Below are positions 43,682 through 55,214 of a stretch of DNA of 64,000 bases, in pieces. The notes beneath the pieces were generated by a model. That model searched no databases. It was given only the letters and a program-made list of their open reading frames with translations, and was not told the DNA's origin. The stretch covers positions 401,585-465,584 of the forward strand of contig NMRB01000262.1 of the NCBI GenBank assembly GCA_002633025.1, given 5' to 3'. Both the position numbers and the translations under genes were made by a program. The DNA comes from Notospermus geniculatus (taxonomy: Eukaryota > Nemertea > Pilidiophora > Heteronemertea > Lineidae). Positions within the stretch are counted from its first letter, which is position 1. Each line of letters opens with the position of its first letter.

Positions 43682-43889
43682 TTTGTTTGTTAATCATGTG
43701 ATTGCTCTGTTCGAAAACGAGGCTTCCAGGATCTGCCAGGAAATTATGCAAATGAGAACAACTGAGGATCTCCTCGCACCCTCAGCGCCACCGGCGCATA
43801 TTGTATCAACTAATCCTCGTATTTGTAGCCGGGAACACGACTGCACATTCGGAAATTTTTCGTGTGAACATGCCATATTAAAAACCCTC

Positions 43890-44074
43890 TATCTCCCTTA
43901 TTTCTTGGCGCCTGAAGACGAACTAGGTATCATTTTGTTGGAAAAGACCTCATCTTTACAACACGCCGTATAAATCATGTAAGTTATTTGCGCATTTTTC
44001 TCACAACGCAGTGAAAAGAAGGCAAAAAACTGAATTTTCTAGTTGTACATTTTTGGTGTTATATATTTTTGGTA
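43890..44074 (-). repeat. Right TIR of the giant element (empty-site copy)
   Basis: Reverse complement of 23671-23760 joined to 24241-24335. It has the undisturbed sequence caaaTAactt where the left copy carries the 478-bp MITE between two TAs. Similarity stops near 43890 on the inner side. Confidence 0.85.
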
Positions 44075-44115
44075 TTACGTATTTATTTTGGAACCCATAC
44101 TACAACTACAGCAAT

Positions 44116-44693
44116 GAAATGGTCCATGGACCATGTGCTCACCGGGTTGGACATAATAGTCTAATGACAGAGGGAGGTACATACATGAGCAATCTGGTTC
44201 AAGTCATTCCCAAGTAGGACATTGATGATTTTTGGGTTATGCCACCTGGCGGCCATATTGTCAAATCAAGCCAAAATTTGACGTGCGTGTAAAGGTCATC
44301 TAGAGGGAGGTAATTAAGAAATTTGAGCACTCCGCGTCAAGCCGTTCCCGTGGCCGAGTAATAGCACTTACTTGATTTTCAGGTTATGCCAATCAAAAAC
44401 CCGTTATATATGTTATGTATCATTAGCTACACCTGTGATAAAAATTTGGAGAGGGTCTAGTCATTAGTTCAGGAGTTATTGCACTTTTTGTGTTTTTGGT
44501 TTCCGCCACCTGGTGGCCAAGCTTAGAGTCGAATCGGACCGAAACTTGGTGTCATAGGTCATCTGACCTAGGGGTATATATGTACCAAGTTTCAGATCAA
44601 TAGCGCCAGCGGTTACAAAACGTGCCCTGCTAACGGCAAACGACGGACGACGGACGCCGCACCATCGTAAGAGCTCATCCCGGTGAGCTAAAA
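44116..44693 (+). repeat. Dispersed hairpin-ended repeat, copy III
   Basis: Starts GAAATGGTCCATGGACCATG, ends GGTGAGCTAAAA after a cgacggacgacgg tract. It has about two subunits and a CGCCACCTGGTGG block at 44504-44516. It starts only ~40 bp outside the right end of the giant transposon. Confidence 0.85.
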
Positions 44694-45163
44694 TGCATGA
44701 ATGTTTTCCTTTTATTTGTTTTTTCAACCAAACAGCCAGCTTCTCTGTGAACCTTGATGGGCAAGATAATGATCTGCGGTAAGAAAGATCGAATTCCCCA
44801 GATCGTCTCTTTGGGCGTATTCGAATCCTTGTTCTTGACCACATTTGTGCTGACCCTGTTCATGTAGTTGTTGACTCAACTCAAGAACGGCAGTCTCGAA
44901 CGCTGAAAATGCAACCCGAGCCGGGCCAGGAACGTGTTCTTCTCAACCCTCTGCTGAGTGGGGAGTGAAAAGAATACGTTCTTGACCCGACACGTGTTTA
45001 ATCTCGGCGTTCGAGGATTCGAATAAGCCCTTTTAGGAATTAAAACCCAAGGTGGAGAGTCTTGGTTGCGACAACAAACGAAACCCGCGAGGGTGGAGCT
45101 AAGATGTAGTCCAAACCCAAGTCGCTATACTGAGGGTCTGAACGGAATTTTTGCTCCACCCGA
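44694..45163. other. Intergenic
   Basis: No gene or defined repeat. Sequences near 44810-45020 contain gaacgtgttcttct and cgttcttgac words in opposite orientation that may be ends of a decayed palindromic element. Confidence 0.3.
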
Positions 45164-45914
45164 GCATGGGGACACCCTAATCTGAGAGCCAAGAGCCGAA
45201 AGCCAAGAGCCAAGAGTTAAGGGTTATGGAATGTGACTCGAAATCTCGAAATTTTGACGCAACAAATCTGACTAACTGCACAAAAAATTGAGAAAAAGGA
45301 TAGGGAAGAAGGGCCTCCGAGCCTTATTTTCTCAATTTTGTGTGCACTTAGTTAGTCAGATTTTTTGCGTCAAAAAGATTTCGAGCCACTTTACATAACC
45401 CTTAAGAGACAGAACCTAATTTAAGAGCCAAGAGCCAAAACCTAATTTGAGAGCCAAGCTCAAATTCCTGGGGCCGTATTCTAGAAGCTTCCTTAGCTCA
45501 AAGGTTTACCTTCAGCTATTGTTTGCAGGGCAGAATACAAAAGATTAAAGTGGACCTTAGGGTTAAGGAGGCTTCTAGAATACGGGCCCTGGTGTTAGAA
45601 GAGGGCATGACATGCAAGTTGTGCAAAACTCGGAAATGGCCTAACCAAATTATGATTATTTCTTATATTTTTTGGGCATTTAAAATATGCATTGTTTTAA
45701 ATCTATAGGTCAGGGTGAGTCAAGATTAATTATTTTGCTACAGTTTTCAACCACTTAACAAAAGTGAACCACCCTGTGATTTGGGTTCCGATTGGTTCGG
45801 CCATTTCCGAGTTTTGCACAACTATGCATGTCATCTCTTTAACAGCCCATGCCCTTTCCACGATAATAAATGGCTAAGGCTGAAAATTTTGGAAGGGTTT
45901 AATTAAGCAACTTA

Positions 45915-46460
45915 CAGGGCTTTCATTAACTTTATCCCTACATGGGTCATGACTTCCACAATTGTTTTATGAAAGTCAATTTGGGAAGATGCTGGGGTCT
46001 TTAGACTTCCAGCAATTCTTTTTTGGGGTCATGACATCTTGTTATATTTTACCGGGGTCAAATCTTCCCTTCTTATGCTGCTACCGGTACGCCATCTTGT
46101 TACATTTTACCGGGGTCAAATCTTCCCTTCTTATGCTGCTACCGGTACGCGAGGCTGGAGTGTGTGGTTGCCATGGGTGATAGGAATCCTCATTCAGCTG
46201 CTCCAGCAAGGATTGGGTGAGTTGAAGAAAATTTGGCCGGCACGCAACTTCCAATATTTTGATACCTGCTTCTGTCGGGGTCCTACTGGTGTAAATGGAG
46301 CCTGAGTATATACAGATGGGACTTCCACACTTTCTCTATCTGCGTACATGTATCATCGAATATACATCCGTTTTGGAGACTTCGGAGTTACTTATATTAG
46401 CGTCATTTCTGTAGTTTACATGCGTAATAGACGCCATACGCAGGCTTAATGAAAGCCCTG
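45915..46460. mobile_element. 546-bp TA-flanked element (CAGGGCTTTCATTAA ends)
   Basis: TIRs CAGGGCTTTCATTAA and complement, flanked by TA on both sides (45913-45914, 46461-46462), Tc1/mariner-like. Two internal direct repeats of about 60 bp (ttttaccggggtcaaatcttccc) at 46040-46150. A decayed relative lies at 40884-41650 in the opposite orientation. Confidence 0.75.
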
Positions 46461-46640
46461 TAACGATAAGCAATGTGAGAGGGTGCCCGTGTTTTTGTAT
46501 CAGTGGCCAGTGCCTCCCCCACTGCAGACAGTAGCACTCTCCACTTCTGATGCCCAAATTACACTGATCAAAGCAAGTAACTTTTTCTACTCTTTTATTA
46601 ATATAGCCTATTCTGTATCCTATACACATCCTCAGTGAAA

Positions 46641-47222
46641 TCAAATGGTCCATGGACCATGTGCTCACCCGTTTGGACATACCGGGTAATAATGTAACGA
46701 CAGAGAGAGAGGTACATGTCAGTTATGAGCAACCTGGTTCAAGTCATTCCCAAGTTGCAGGACTTCAATGATTTTTGGGTTATGCCACCTGGCGGCCATA
46801 TTGGATGTCCAATCGGGGCAAGACTTCACATGCACATGAGGGTCGTATCGTGTTGAGGGAGCCACATTGCACATTTGAGCACTCTGGGTTTATGCAAGAT
46901 ATGAAGACGCTCTGTGAAATTAATGAAGAACTGTGGCAGGTTCGTTACTTTTGCAGAACTTTGACCTCTGTGACTTTGAAAAGTACGTCAAATCAAAAAC
47001 CCATTATATATGTTATGTACATGTATCCTAATTAGATAAAAATTTGGAGATGATCCAGTCATTAGTTCAGGAGTTATTACACTTTCTGTGTTTTTGGTTT
47101 TGGCCACCTGGGGGCCAAGCCAAGAATCGAATCGGACCAAAACTTGGTGTCATAGGTCATCTGACGTGCGACGCCAGACGAGGACGTCCGACGACGACGG
47201 ACGCTGCACCACGACAAACGCT
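46641..47222 (+). repeat. Dispersed hairpin-ended repeat, copy IV
   Basis: Starts AAATGGTCCATGGACCATG and has the block gccacctggcggccatattgg, then the ccaagccaagaatcgaatcgg segment, ending in a cgacgacgg tract without the final hairpin. More diverged than copies II and III. Confidence 0.75.
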
Positions 47223-47299
47223 CACGATGACATCCTGCATGTTGACGTACCATGTTCAGGACATAGACAGGTTCATATTCTGGATTGTTGACAGTATAA

Positions 47300-47490
47300 G
47301 TAAAGTCATCTCCGAATTTCTCAAATTTTCGACCCCAACCAGGTATTCCTCAGACACTTTCTACTAATTAGTAGAGATTCCTAAGTGAATTTGTTCATTC
47401 ACTTCTATGATCTCTGTCTAGAAAGTGCCCGAGGAAGACCCCGGTTGGGGTCGAAAATTTGCAAAAAGTCGGAGACGATTTTATATATGG
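47300..47490. repeat. Hairpin element related to the 1.19-kb repeat
   Basis: 'caaattttcgaccccaacc' on the left and 'ggttggggtcgaaaatttgc' on the right form an inverted pair around a short centre. The same 'ttttcgaccccaaccgggg' word occurs in the tRNA-headed repeat near 5478 and 6672. Confidence 0.55.
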
Positions 47491-47729
47491 TCATTTTGTG
47501 TGTCGTTGTTTGTGCGCTATTTTGGGTATCTGGATTGTTGACCATACAGGGTTTAATTAGTTTGTAGACTGGCGTAACAGGGGGGTTATTCACTAAAGCC
47601 ACGCAGACGNCCCCCCCCACCCTGGTTCCGATAACTCTGGCTCTTGGTTCTCAGATTAGGGTGGCCCCTGGCTTTTGCCCTGTGGTCATCCATTACGCGG
47701 ACTTCTTATCTTTACGTATACGTTCTAAG

Positions 47730-48315
47730 GCTACGTGGGGATGTATCATTCGTAAAATCATACAAATTCGGAACAGTCATTTCTTTCAACGATAAAACAG
47801 CCAAGGCCACCATTCCCTATAAAGGCCTATTCAAATTACATGAATTTAGTTTGTTATTTTATGGAAGGATTGAAAAGTTTCAGAAAATACAAGTACACAA
47901 GTTTTTCCAATACAGATCACAAGAGGGCGTTGTATCCCTCAATTGCAATGAAGACACCACCAGGATTAACATCGGACGCTATCCACACGTGAGGTATATT
48001 TTGATCAGCCATACCAAGGATAACGGATGGTATTTTAATGTTCTTACATTCCATAATCACCTAAACATAATCTTTTATGTAGATGGAAAAAAACAAAACT
48101 TTTGGATAAACAAAATCTTAAAAGATGTGCATTTTGGGGTGCTAAAAAACGCTGTTGAGTTTGCGACGCATTGGCATGATCTAGGCACAGGACTCAATGT
48201 AAAGATGGCCAAGTTTGAGACATATCCATACATTTTATCTGCTGCAGCGGTTCAGGAGATTTATCTAAGAGGTACACTCATGCCAAAAAATAAATGGACA
48301 GTGGTTTTTAACTAA
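47730..48315 (+). CDS. LamG/ConA-like lectin domain exon (partial gene)
   Basis: An open frame with an acceptor-like cgttctaag just upstream runs ~195 codons to a stop at 48313-48315, so it looks like a terminal exon. The order of features fits a laminin-G/concanavalin-like jelly roll: an ISFND opening, a FSLLFYG strand, a W-x-F ... IIFYVDGKKQ segment and a closing KFETYPYILSAAAVQEIYLRG, which resembles the usual C-terminal 'DE(v)ri...LSaaEIqaLY' signature. Such domains occur in secreted or membrane adhesion proteins. No upstream exon could be linked; the repeats on both sides make the gene model uncertain. Confidence 0.4.
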
Positions 48316-48397
48316 TTTTGGTTTCTAGCTCAGACATATGGCCCTACCAACATCTCTTGTATATGTCCAAGAGCAAATTTCAAGGAAAAAATGAAAA

Positions 48398-48815
48398 TAG
48401 TGAGGTTCTGCAAACTTACGTTTTACATTTACGATTACGATTTGAAAACGTCATGACGTCGGCTCTGCGGGACGTTTTTACGTGCAAATCGCTTTCTACA
48501 CGTAAGAAACTTACGATTTAATCAAAGCCAAATATTTCATTTTTGTAATCTAAATATTCGCCTGCAATTTAACACATTCATAAATGGGTATATTTCGCAC
48601 TTGCAGCAAAAATGACAAGAAGAATGCTTGGCACATCTGCCCTGGAGCACTTGCCAGACATGGGATACATCGACCCTCTTTTCACCTGGCACGGGAAGTT
48701 CCAAGTCAAATGATGACGCCATCGCGTCACGTTCTTTCTTGACATGAGGCGTGACGTCATGACGTCGTCAAATCGTAATCGTAAATGTAAAACGTAAGCT
48801 TGCAGAAACTCCCTA
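48398..48815. mobile_element. Palindromic MITE (acgttttacatttacgattacg arms)
   Basis: Left arm 'ttctgcaaacttacgttttacatttacg' and right arm 'cgtaaatgtaaaacgtaagcttgcag' are inverted repeats; tgacgtc words lie at the inner edges. About 418 bp, flanked by ta-rich sequence. No coding capacity. Confidence 0.7.
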
Positions 48816-49090
48816 ATATCATGCAACTATTACTGTTTCAAAATATCATTCAAAATGAGATTTTTGAAATCTTGAAGTTTTTCATAAAAACCAAAAATTT
48901 ACCTTGAATCTATGAACAGTTGTAAGACTCATGGTGAAGAAACTACATGTACTGAAAAATATTTGCCCTATTCTGTGTTATTCAAGGAAATATGCATGAA
49001 AAACGGGACACTTTTCAACACATTTTAAATGAAAAGTTTAATTTCTCTGTGATCGGCGGTAATATAGTTACCGAATCTTGGTCAGTCTTA

Positions 49091-49208
49091 GGGCCGTATT
49101 CACGGGTCGCACTTTAGCCGAAAGTATAGCTTAAGTTAGACTTTCTCTATGCTTAAAGCATTGAGAAAAGTCCGACTTTAATGAAAGTGTGACCCGTGCA
49201 TACGGGCC
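49091..49208. mobile_element. 118-bp MITE with TTA duplication
   Basis: Ends GGGCCGTATTCACGGGTC and GACCCGTGCATACGGGCC, flanked by TTA on both sides (49088-49090, 49209-49211). Harbinger-type signature. The whole element is nearly a palindrome. Confidence 0.8.
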
Positions 49209-49211
49209 TTA

Positions 49212-50330
49212 ATCTTTTAGTGAAGGTTAGCACCTCAACCCAAAATTTCATGAAAAATCTCAAATTTCAGATTTTTGATATTTTCGATAATCTCAAATAT
49301 CATCAAAGTTAGCCAAGATTTTCAAACACTTTCTTCAGCATATTTCTTAGAATTTTCCGTAGATTATTTGAAAAGTCATTTCTGGTAAAACAAGTAAAGA
49401 TTTCAAAAATCTCAATTTTGTTGATATTTTAAAATAGTGATATTTTCATGATAATCATTTTTTTCCATTAAATTTTCCCTCTGGCATACAGATGAGATGT
49501 TCTAGGGCCAGGTATCAAAGCTGCAACCCCATAGTGTGCATACACAGCAACAGAAGGCAAAAAACCGCTGTCTATTTATTTTTTGGCATGAGTGTACATG
49601 TATATCGTACATTACAAAATTTGTCACATGATTTTGAGTGATTGAGATACATCATGACAGTTAAAGGGGCACTGTTTTCTTTCCCTACCCTGCACTAAAC
49701 ATACTCGCGTTAAGGGAGACCTCTATTGGCAATGCCGGATCGGTTAATGTCGTACTTGGTATAACAGAAATATTCCCAGGTTCAATGTCGTCACACAAAA
49801 CTATACCCTGGGTATCTACATGTACAAATGTATACCCAGTACCGTACTTCGAGCCTAGGTACGAGTTAGGAACGGATCTCGCGTGATGGACAGGACCGTG
49901 CTCGATTGGTGCTTCTGTCATATACCTGGGCGGCAAGTTCCTGACAAATTCGTGAATTAAAACCCATGTTTTTCGACTTGCCATGCTTGTAGTCATGTGA
50001 CATTTGTGAGAACAATCTTGTCTTCAGGTGCTGTATCCAATTCTGGGTATACTTTTGTAGATCGAACTACATCGTATACCCAGAGTATAGTTTCTCCTCC
50101 CCATTGCCAGCTATGAGTATACTTGTAGTAGGACTAAAGCATTTTCTGTTAATGTTGATAAGCTTGGCAACGAAGAGCCTTCCAATGATCATACTGGCAG
50201 TGGGGATTGACCAGATGTACGGGAACACGCTAGAGGGCGTACAGTTATGACTCGTAGTTGGCCATATGAAATATCTTACATATAAAATAGGCCTGGTAGT
50301 CATGGCAATGGTGGATGAAATGACATTTTT
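49212..50330. other. Intergenic, two minus-strand open frames
   Basis: Minus-strand frames at 49685-49996 (103 codons) and 50067-50372 (101 codons) are interspersed with several 'gtatacccag' words, and neither shows a domain. I see no splice pairs that link them. Treated as unsupported; they might be exons of an unrecognised gene. Confidence 0.25.
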
Positions 50331-50740
50331 TATTCTTTGGTTTACAGGCCCGCCGACGTGGCAAAAAGCCATTCCGAAAAAAAATAAAATTGGGAAAATC
50401 AGTTTCTTTTATTGCCTCCGAAGTTCAAGTGAGGTCTTCTGAGAAAAAAAACAAATAAATGAAATCATTTTTATTCCCGCCACCTTGATTTCAGCAGTCA
50501 CGACAGCTAAAAATAAATAAAACCAACTGGCGTATGTCTATTTCCCGGCAGCGAGGATGGAAAGAAGCAGAAAAGAGGAATTTATAAAGAATTTATTTGT
50601 TTTTTTTTTTCCTCCGATTTGCCCAACTTGTCATTCTAAAGCTGAAAATGAACAAAGTGAACTGAACTGAATTTTTAAATTTTTTTATTTCGTCCTCTGT
50701 ACCTGGGCTCAGAATCTTTGTGCCCGTAAACCAAAGAATA
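50331..50740. mobile_element. 410-bp TIR element (tattctttggtttac ends)
   Basis: TATTCTTTGGTTTACAGGC at the left and its near-complement gcccgtaaaccaaagaata at the right. The interior is A/T-rich with poly-A and poly-T tracts and no coding capacity. A 2-bp TA duplication is possible but not distinguishable from the terminus. Confidence 0.55.
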
Positions 50741-50830
50741 TACATGTAATAACCGTGGCCTGGCAGTCAACGTGTTAACACGGGTACATTGTATGTTTAC
50801 CAGAGGTTAGGGACGGGTAAGGCGAACTAT

Positions 50831-50946
50831 GGGTGATATGAATAAAAACTGCAAATGCTTTTACTTCAGATTTGTACAGCATAGCGTAGTGCATTTGTAC
50901 TGCAAAATCCAAGTAAAAGCATTTGCTATTCTTTATTCATATGACT
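50831..50946. mobile_element. Palindromic MITE (tatgaataaa family), copy 2
   Basis: Best preserved copy: gatatgaataaaaactgcaaatgcttttacttcag pairs with aagtaaaagcatttgctattctttattcatatgac. Same family as 1617-1716. Confidence 0.65.
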
Positions 50947-51163
50947 CAATAACTCAGCAGTTCCTTCGAGAGATTCGCCACGTTACCGTGGCAGAGTGAT
51001 GGTTTTTGTGCCTGAGATGCATGGGGAAATATATATTTGGCATCCCGTTTTTGAACATTTTCTGACAAAGGCCCCCAGACCCATTCTGCCCCTTTCCCAA
51101 AACCCTGGATCTGCCCCTGCACCTTGTTAAATGATCGTGAAACGAACTACGAATCTATTTCAG

Positions 51164-51419
51164 TTGGATCAGTCTACTACAGAACCAGTCACAAGACGAC
51201 CATCATTTTCAAACACTTCAAAAAATTTCATTTTACACGATCAGCAATGGAATGTACCAAGTTATGCACAACTTATCAGTCGCGATGCAGGGACGCCCTC
51301 TATTTTCCCAACAGAAAGACATGTGGATGCTCTGCGGGCAGATCGCCGGCTATTCCAATGAAGTTGATCTCCAGACCACTTTTTCCAGCGTACAGATCAG
51401 TGAATTTTGAGGAATATAG
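51164..51419 (+). CDS. PAN/apple-like domain exon (partial gene)
   Basis: An internal exon candidate bounded by ctatttcag| and GAATATAG|gtaaca. The frame reads SVGSVYYRTSH..., with the Cys pattern ECTKLCTTYQSRCRDALYF and then KTCGCSA, typical of PAN/apple folds (C-x3-C-x6-C-x10-C-x-C). Such domains mediate protein or carbohydrate binding in extracellular proteins. It is on the same strand as the LamG-like exon 3 kb upstream, but that exon ends in a stop, so a single gene is not shown. No further exon was found before the retroelement at 52 kb. Confidence 0.4.
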
Positions 51420-51744
51420 GTAACACAATATCGTAGTGGCACCCCAAGACCGAGTCGGTGAATATGATTGACCAAGATGCGTCATGTGAGCGGGTCATCA
51501 CCACCATCACTATCAATTCAAAAACTTCAGCGAGTGATCATAAAATATGCAGCTGTTGTTTCTTGTTTTTGACTTTATTTGAAATGGGGATGGGAAATAA
51601 TATTGCATGCACCTGGTGCAGTGTCATAATTGGAGCATCATAAAATGCGGAATGCGACAGCACTGCGGAGGAGTATGACGTATGATTAGGAATGTTCTTA
51701 AGGTTACAAAGAATTGATCTGATGACAAAGCCAGAGTTTGAAGC

Positions 51745-51880
51745 CATAGTGGTGTAAGGGCTTGATCTCTGGCTAGCAGTCATGGGGTCCCAGGCTCAAA
51801 TCCCACTTGAATGTGAGATTCTGGGCAGGTCTCTGCCTCACTCCACCCAGGTGTATTAATGGGTACCGATCGAAATTTAA
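51745..51880 (+). mobile_element. tRNA-derived SINE (short body)
   Basis: An A-box-like tggtgtaagggc (51750) and B-box-like ggctcaaatcc (51793) are followed by a body with actccacccaggtgtattaatgggtacc, a tail type common in invertebrate tRNA SINEs. No target duplication was resolved. Confidence 0.6.
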
Positions 51881-52136
51881 TTTCACAAACTTCCGTAAGA
51901 TATAATAGTTGTATTCTCCTTCTCGGCTACCATACACAGCCAATTCAAAGAAAATCAAAACGAGGCTCTACATCCGAGACTCTCCCTTCTCCATCTTGGC
52001 TTCACGCCGTCTGCCGTCAGTTGTTTTATGTTGTGATTGTAATCTACGTTTTTCTGTCGTTTTATCTCGTCCGTTCTCTTCCCATCCATCTTGCAGATTT
52101 CATTTGCTTCTTTTGGTCAGGTTTATTTTATCTGTT

Positions 52137-53797
52137 ATGTCCTGTGATCGGGCCGCGGACGATGTTTTTGTTGAGGTTCGGAGCTCGCCGGACGACGTAG
52201 AGGGAAAGGACATTAATGGCGGCGATGCCGACGAAGGCACATCCTCCCCCGCTAGGGTGGCAGGACAGCCAAGATCTCCTTTAGATCAACAGGTCGGGGA
52301 GGTTGTCACGGGGAAGGGGAACCGAGTTTCGGCCCCTGAGCCAGAGGACCGTGATCGCGGCCGTGCTCGTGTTAGACAGGGACGCAAGCACCACCGGCGC
52401 CAGTCCCCCTCTGGCGACGATCGTGGACATAAGCCTACCCACAAGAGGAGAGGGAAATTTGAATATTCCTCCTCTCGTACGAACAGTTCAGAGAGTTCAG
52501 CTTCCCCTTCTGAATCTGAGTCTGAAGATTCTTCGGATTCTGGGAGTTCTGATGGCAGTCATGTCAATGACAGCAGCACTTCTGATAATGCTCATCATTA
52601 TCATCGCCGTCACCACCACAGGTCTCAGCCGAAACCCAAGAAAAGGCGTGTCGGCAGTAGGCCTGCGGGTAAAGGTAAGGTTAGTCATAGGCCTAGCTCT
52701 TCCAAGGCCAAAAGGAAGAAGAGACGACGCCTTCACTACTCATCTTGCAGTAGTGGTAGGAGTAGTGACGAGGATTATACACGTTTTAATCCAAAGTCTG
52801 AGGTGCAGGCCAGAGAATGGAAACTTGATCATGCTATGGAGCGATATCTCGTAAAGCATTTTACAACCAACATACAAGGCACTGCGATTAAGGATGGGGT
52901 TTTGAAGGCTAACCCCCCTCCTAAGTTATCTAATGATCTGCTTGGGAAGCCCCCAGAAGTCGATGATTACATTCTCGAGAGTTTACAGCGTTCCAGATCA
53001 GCTCCTGCTGATGCAGAACGCTGCCTTTTGAACATTCAACAGCGGTTGTTCAATGCGATGGGCCCTGTTGCCAAAGCTTGGAAGATCTTGGAGGATGCCA
53101 GAAAGCAGACTGAGCCACCTGAGATTTCTTTGGATGATCTTTTAACTGGCAGAGCAGTCAGTTTTGATGATGGGCCAGGTTAACGTGAGCATTAACTTTC
53201 ATCGCAGGTCCAATTTCCTCGCCAAGTTACTTAAGGATGGTAAGAAGGCCCGTCGTTTGTTGAACCATTATAAGGATGAGTTCGCCGATGACCCTAAGGC
53301 ACTTTTTGGTCAGAAGTTTCAGAAGCATTTGAGCTCCATAGTTAAAGCCAAAAAAACAGGCCAAGGAGCTCACTTCCTCTTTTCAACATAAGAAGCCCGT
53401 CACTGCTGGTCGTTCTGGTTTTTTTCAGCGATCCAACCAGCCCTTTCAGAGGAGGCCTCTGTGGAAATCATCGAAATGGGGCAACGCATGGGGGCCAGTC
53501 AGACTACTCCCAGAGATCGACAAATGCAGGTCCCTCTTACCGTGGCGCAAGAGCTGCACGAGGACAGGGGAAGTTCACCCAGAGGTATGTTAAATTCATC
53601 AGACAAGGAGATCTTGAATTCTCAACTGCCGTTGGATATTCAGGATCTTCATTTTGTAGATGTAGGAGTAGTTCATGCCCCAGTGGGTGGCAGATTGGCC
53701 ATTTTTCAGGAAAATTGGCAAAAGTTGACCAGCGACCCTTGGATTTTAGACACCGTCATGCATGAAAACATCATCCAAGGGAAACAAAGTTGGCGGT
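52137..53797 (+). pseudogene. DIRS-like retrotransposon, Gag-type ORF and start of Pol
   Basis: ATG 52137 opens a ~350-codon frame: an acidic start, an S/E-rich region, H/R/K-rich basic tracts, then a helical domain (LDHAMERYLVKHF ... MGPVAKAWKILEDARK) like the ORF1 product of DIRS-type tyrosine-recombinase elements. The protein continues in other frames from 53164 and again after an A-run near 53352, so at least two frameshifts are present. At 53690-53760 the words VGGRLAIFQENWQKLTSDPW match the segment that precedes the reverse transcriptase in DIRS elements. RT, RNase H, methyltransferase and recombinase regions are missing: the copy ends near 53797. Not functional. Confidence 0.65.
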
Positions 53798-55214
53798 GAA
53801 ACAGCGTGAAATTGACAAGAGTAGATCATGCTAGTCCAAGACCGAAGAGAAAAAAAACGATCAATTGGACAAGAAATGGCATGTAGCCAACATCATGTTA
53901 AACTTTATTGAAGCTACTGCAATTATACATCCAAACAAACAAGGATAAAATGAAGCCATTACAACATCTTGGGACTGGTGGCTCAAACGAAGAGTATAGC
54001 TGCATAACTCGTTACCCATGTCAGACGGAAATTTCGAAGTTTGGAGCAATACATTCAGTACAGATAACAAAAAAATATCCGAACTTAATTTACAAAACAA
54101 GGAAATGGAAATTGAATTATTTTCAAAAGATGTGTCGGTCTAGGAAATCCGGCGGATGTCGCTGAGCTGTCAGATATCATGCGTGTGCATTGATCTCCTA
54201 GGCCTAGCTACTGTTTTCCTGTTACGTAGTACATTTAAGCTATTGATATGTGCGGGTTCAAGAAAGTCGTTAACACTTTCCTCAAACATGTCAAATGCGT
54301 CATCCGCCGGGTTTTCCTAGACGGGCACACAGATGGGAGTACAGAAATTTAACGCTTCATGGTGAAATTACCATTGCACTGCCCTGGTTCTAACACAATT
54401 TCTTGACAATATAAATACCTGACCCTGGGAAAGCATAGGCCCCACGTGAAAGAAGTTATAACACGTTGTATGGAATGAAAAACAATGAAACATAAAGTGG
54501 AGTACCTAATTCGAGATTATAGATATAGAGCGTCTAAAATGGCAGACATGAAGTTTCACACTTCGTTGGATTTAGACTGGTACCCGGTCTTCTAGGCAGC
54601 TTGCATTCGAAGACCGGTGAAAGCAAATTATGATCTACACGACCGATTCCCGACGAGAGACGCCATTCTACAGTAGACCGAACACTCTCCAGAAGACCGG
54701 GTACCAGTCTATATGCATTTGCTTGCGTCTGTCCTGAGTATTTTTAATCAGGACAGTGTTTCGTCTACGTTGGATTTTATTTTTCAATTATATTGTGTGC
54801 AGTATGAAGAAATGTAGGCTATTATCTAAGCAAATTCCTGTCTCTTCTTTCCATACATTTATTCAGTAATTACACAAGCCATAATTTATATGACTCTCTT
54901 CCAAATCACACCTGTACTAATCATACTCTGTTTCTGTTTTACAGGCCTTCAATTAGCTCCAACACTCAACAATGGGGCTTTATTTCTATTCAACTATTTC
55001 TTTCCACACCTCCTGGNCCCCCCCCCCGCAAAAAGTCCCCACCCAAAAAATCCGAATAAAAATCAGTAACTGTGGGTGCATCCATGTTTCTGTGATGTGA
55101 GTGACATAGATCGTCAGTACTTCGTTATTTTCCGTGGGGTACCGAATACCTCCACAGTCTTGGTGCCCGCCGCGAAAGGGTTTAATACCTTGCATCGTAT
55201 GGTTATAAGCTATA
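53798..55214. other. Intergenic, one small TIR element
   Basis: A hairpin element at 54573-54711 has ends TAGACTGGTACCCGGTCTTC and complement. An N at 55017 sits beside a run of C. Open frames here are short and unsupported. Confidence 0.4.

Larger units (their letters stand above)
23671..44074. mobile_element. Giant (~20.4 kb) TIR transposon with P-like transposase
   Basis: The left terminus TACCAAAAATATATAACACC and the right terminus (complement, ending at 44074) are inverted repeats of about 185 bp once a 478-bp MITE in the left copy is set aside (left 23671-23760 plus 24241-24335; right 43890-44074). One gene starts 200-260 bp inside each TIR and both point inward: the P-like transposase (+) and the 387-aa RG-rich protein (-). 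A second transposon-like unit lies in intron 1. The flanking octamers atcaGTAT and ttacGTAT agree only in part, so the target duplication is unproved. Whether the TIRs belong to the P-like element is inference from position. Confidence 0.75.
45165..47665. repeat. Cluster of small inverted-repeat elements
   Basis: Outer inverted pair: 'caccctaatctgagagccaagagcc' at 45170-45195 and its complement at 47635-47665. Within: a hairpin element 45224-45407 (ttaagggttat...ataacccttaa), a 119-bp MITE 45471-45589 (GGGCCGTATTCTAGAAGC ends), a palindrome 45601-45837 (gcatgacatgcaagttgtgc ends), the TA-flanked element 45915-46460, and repeat copy IV. An N lies at 47610 beside a C run. No gene is supported. 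Confidence 0.6.

Noticed and set aside
23663-44082. Perfect 8-bp target duplication of the giant element
   Set aside because: atcagtat and ttacgtat agree at only five of eight positions, so I do not claim a duplication.
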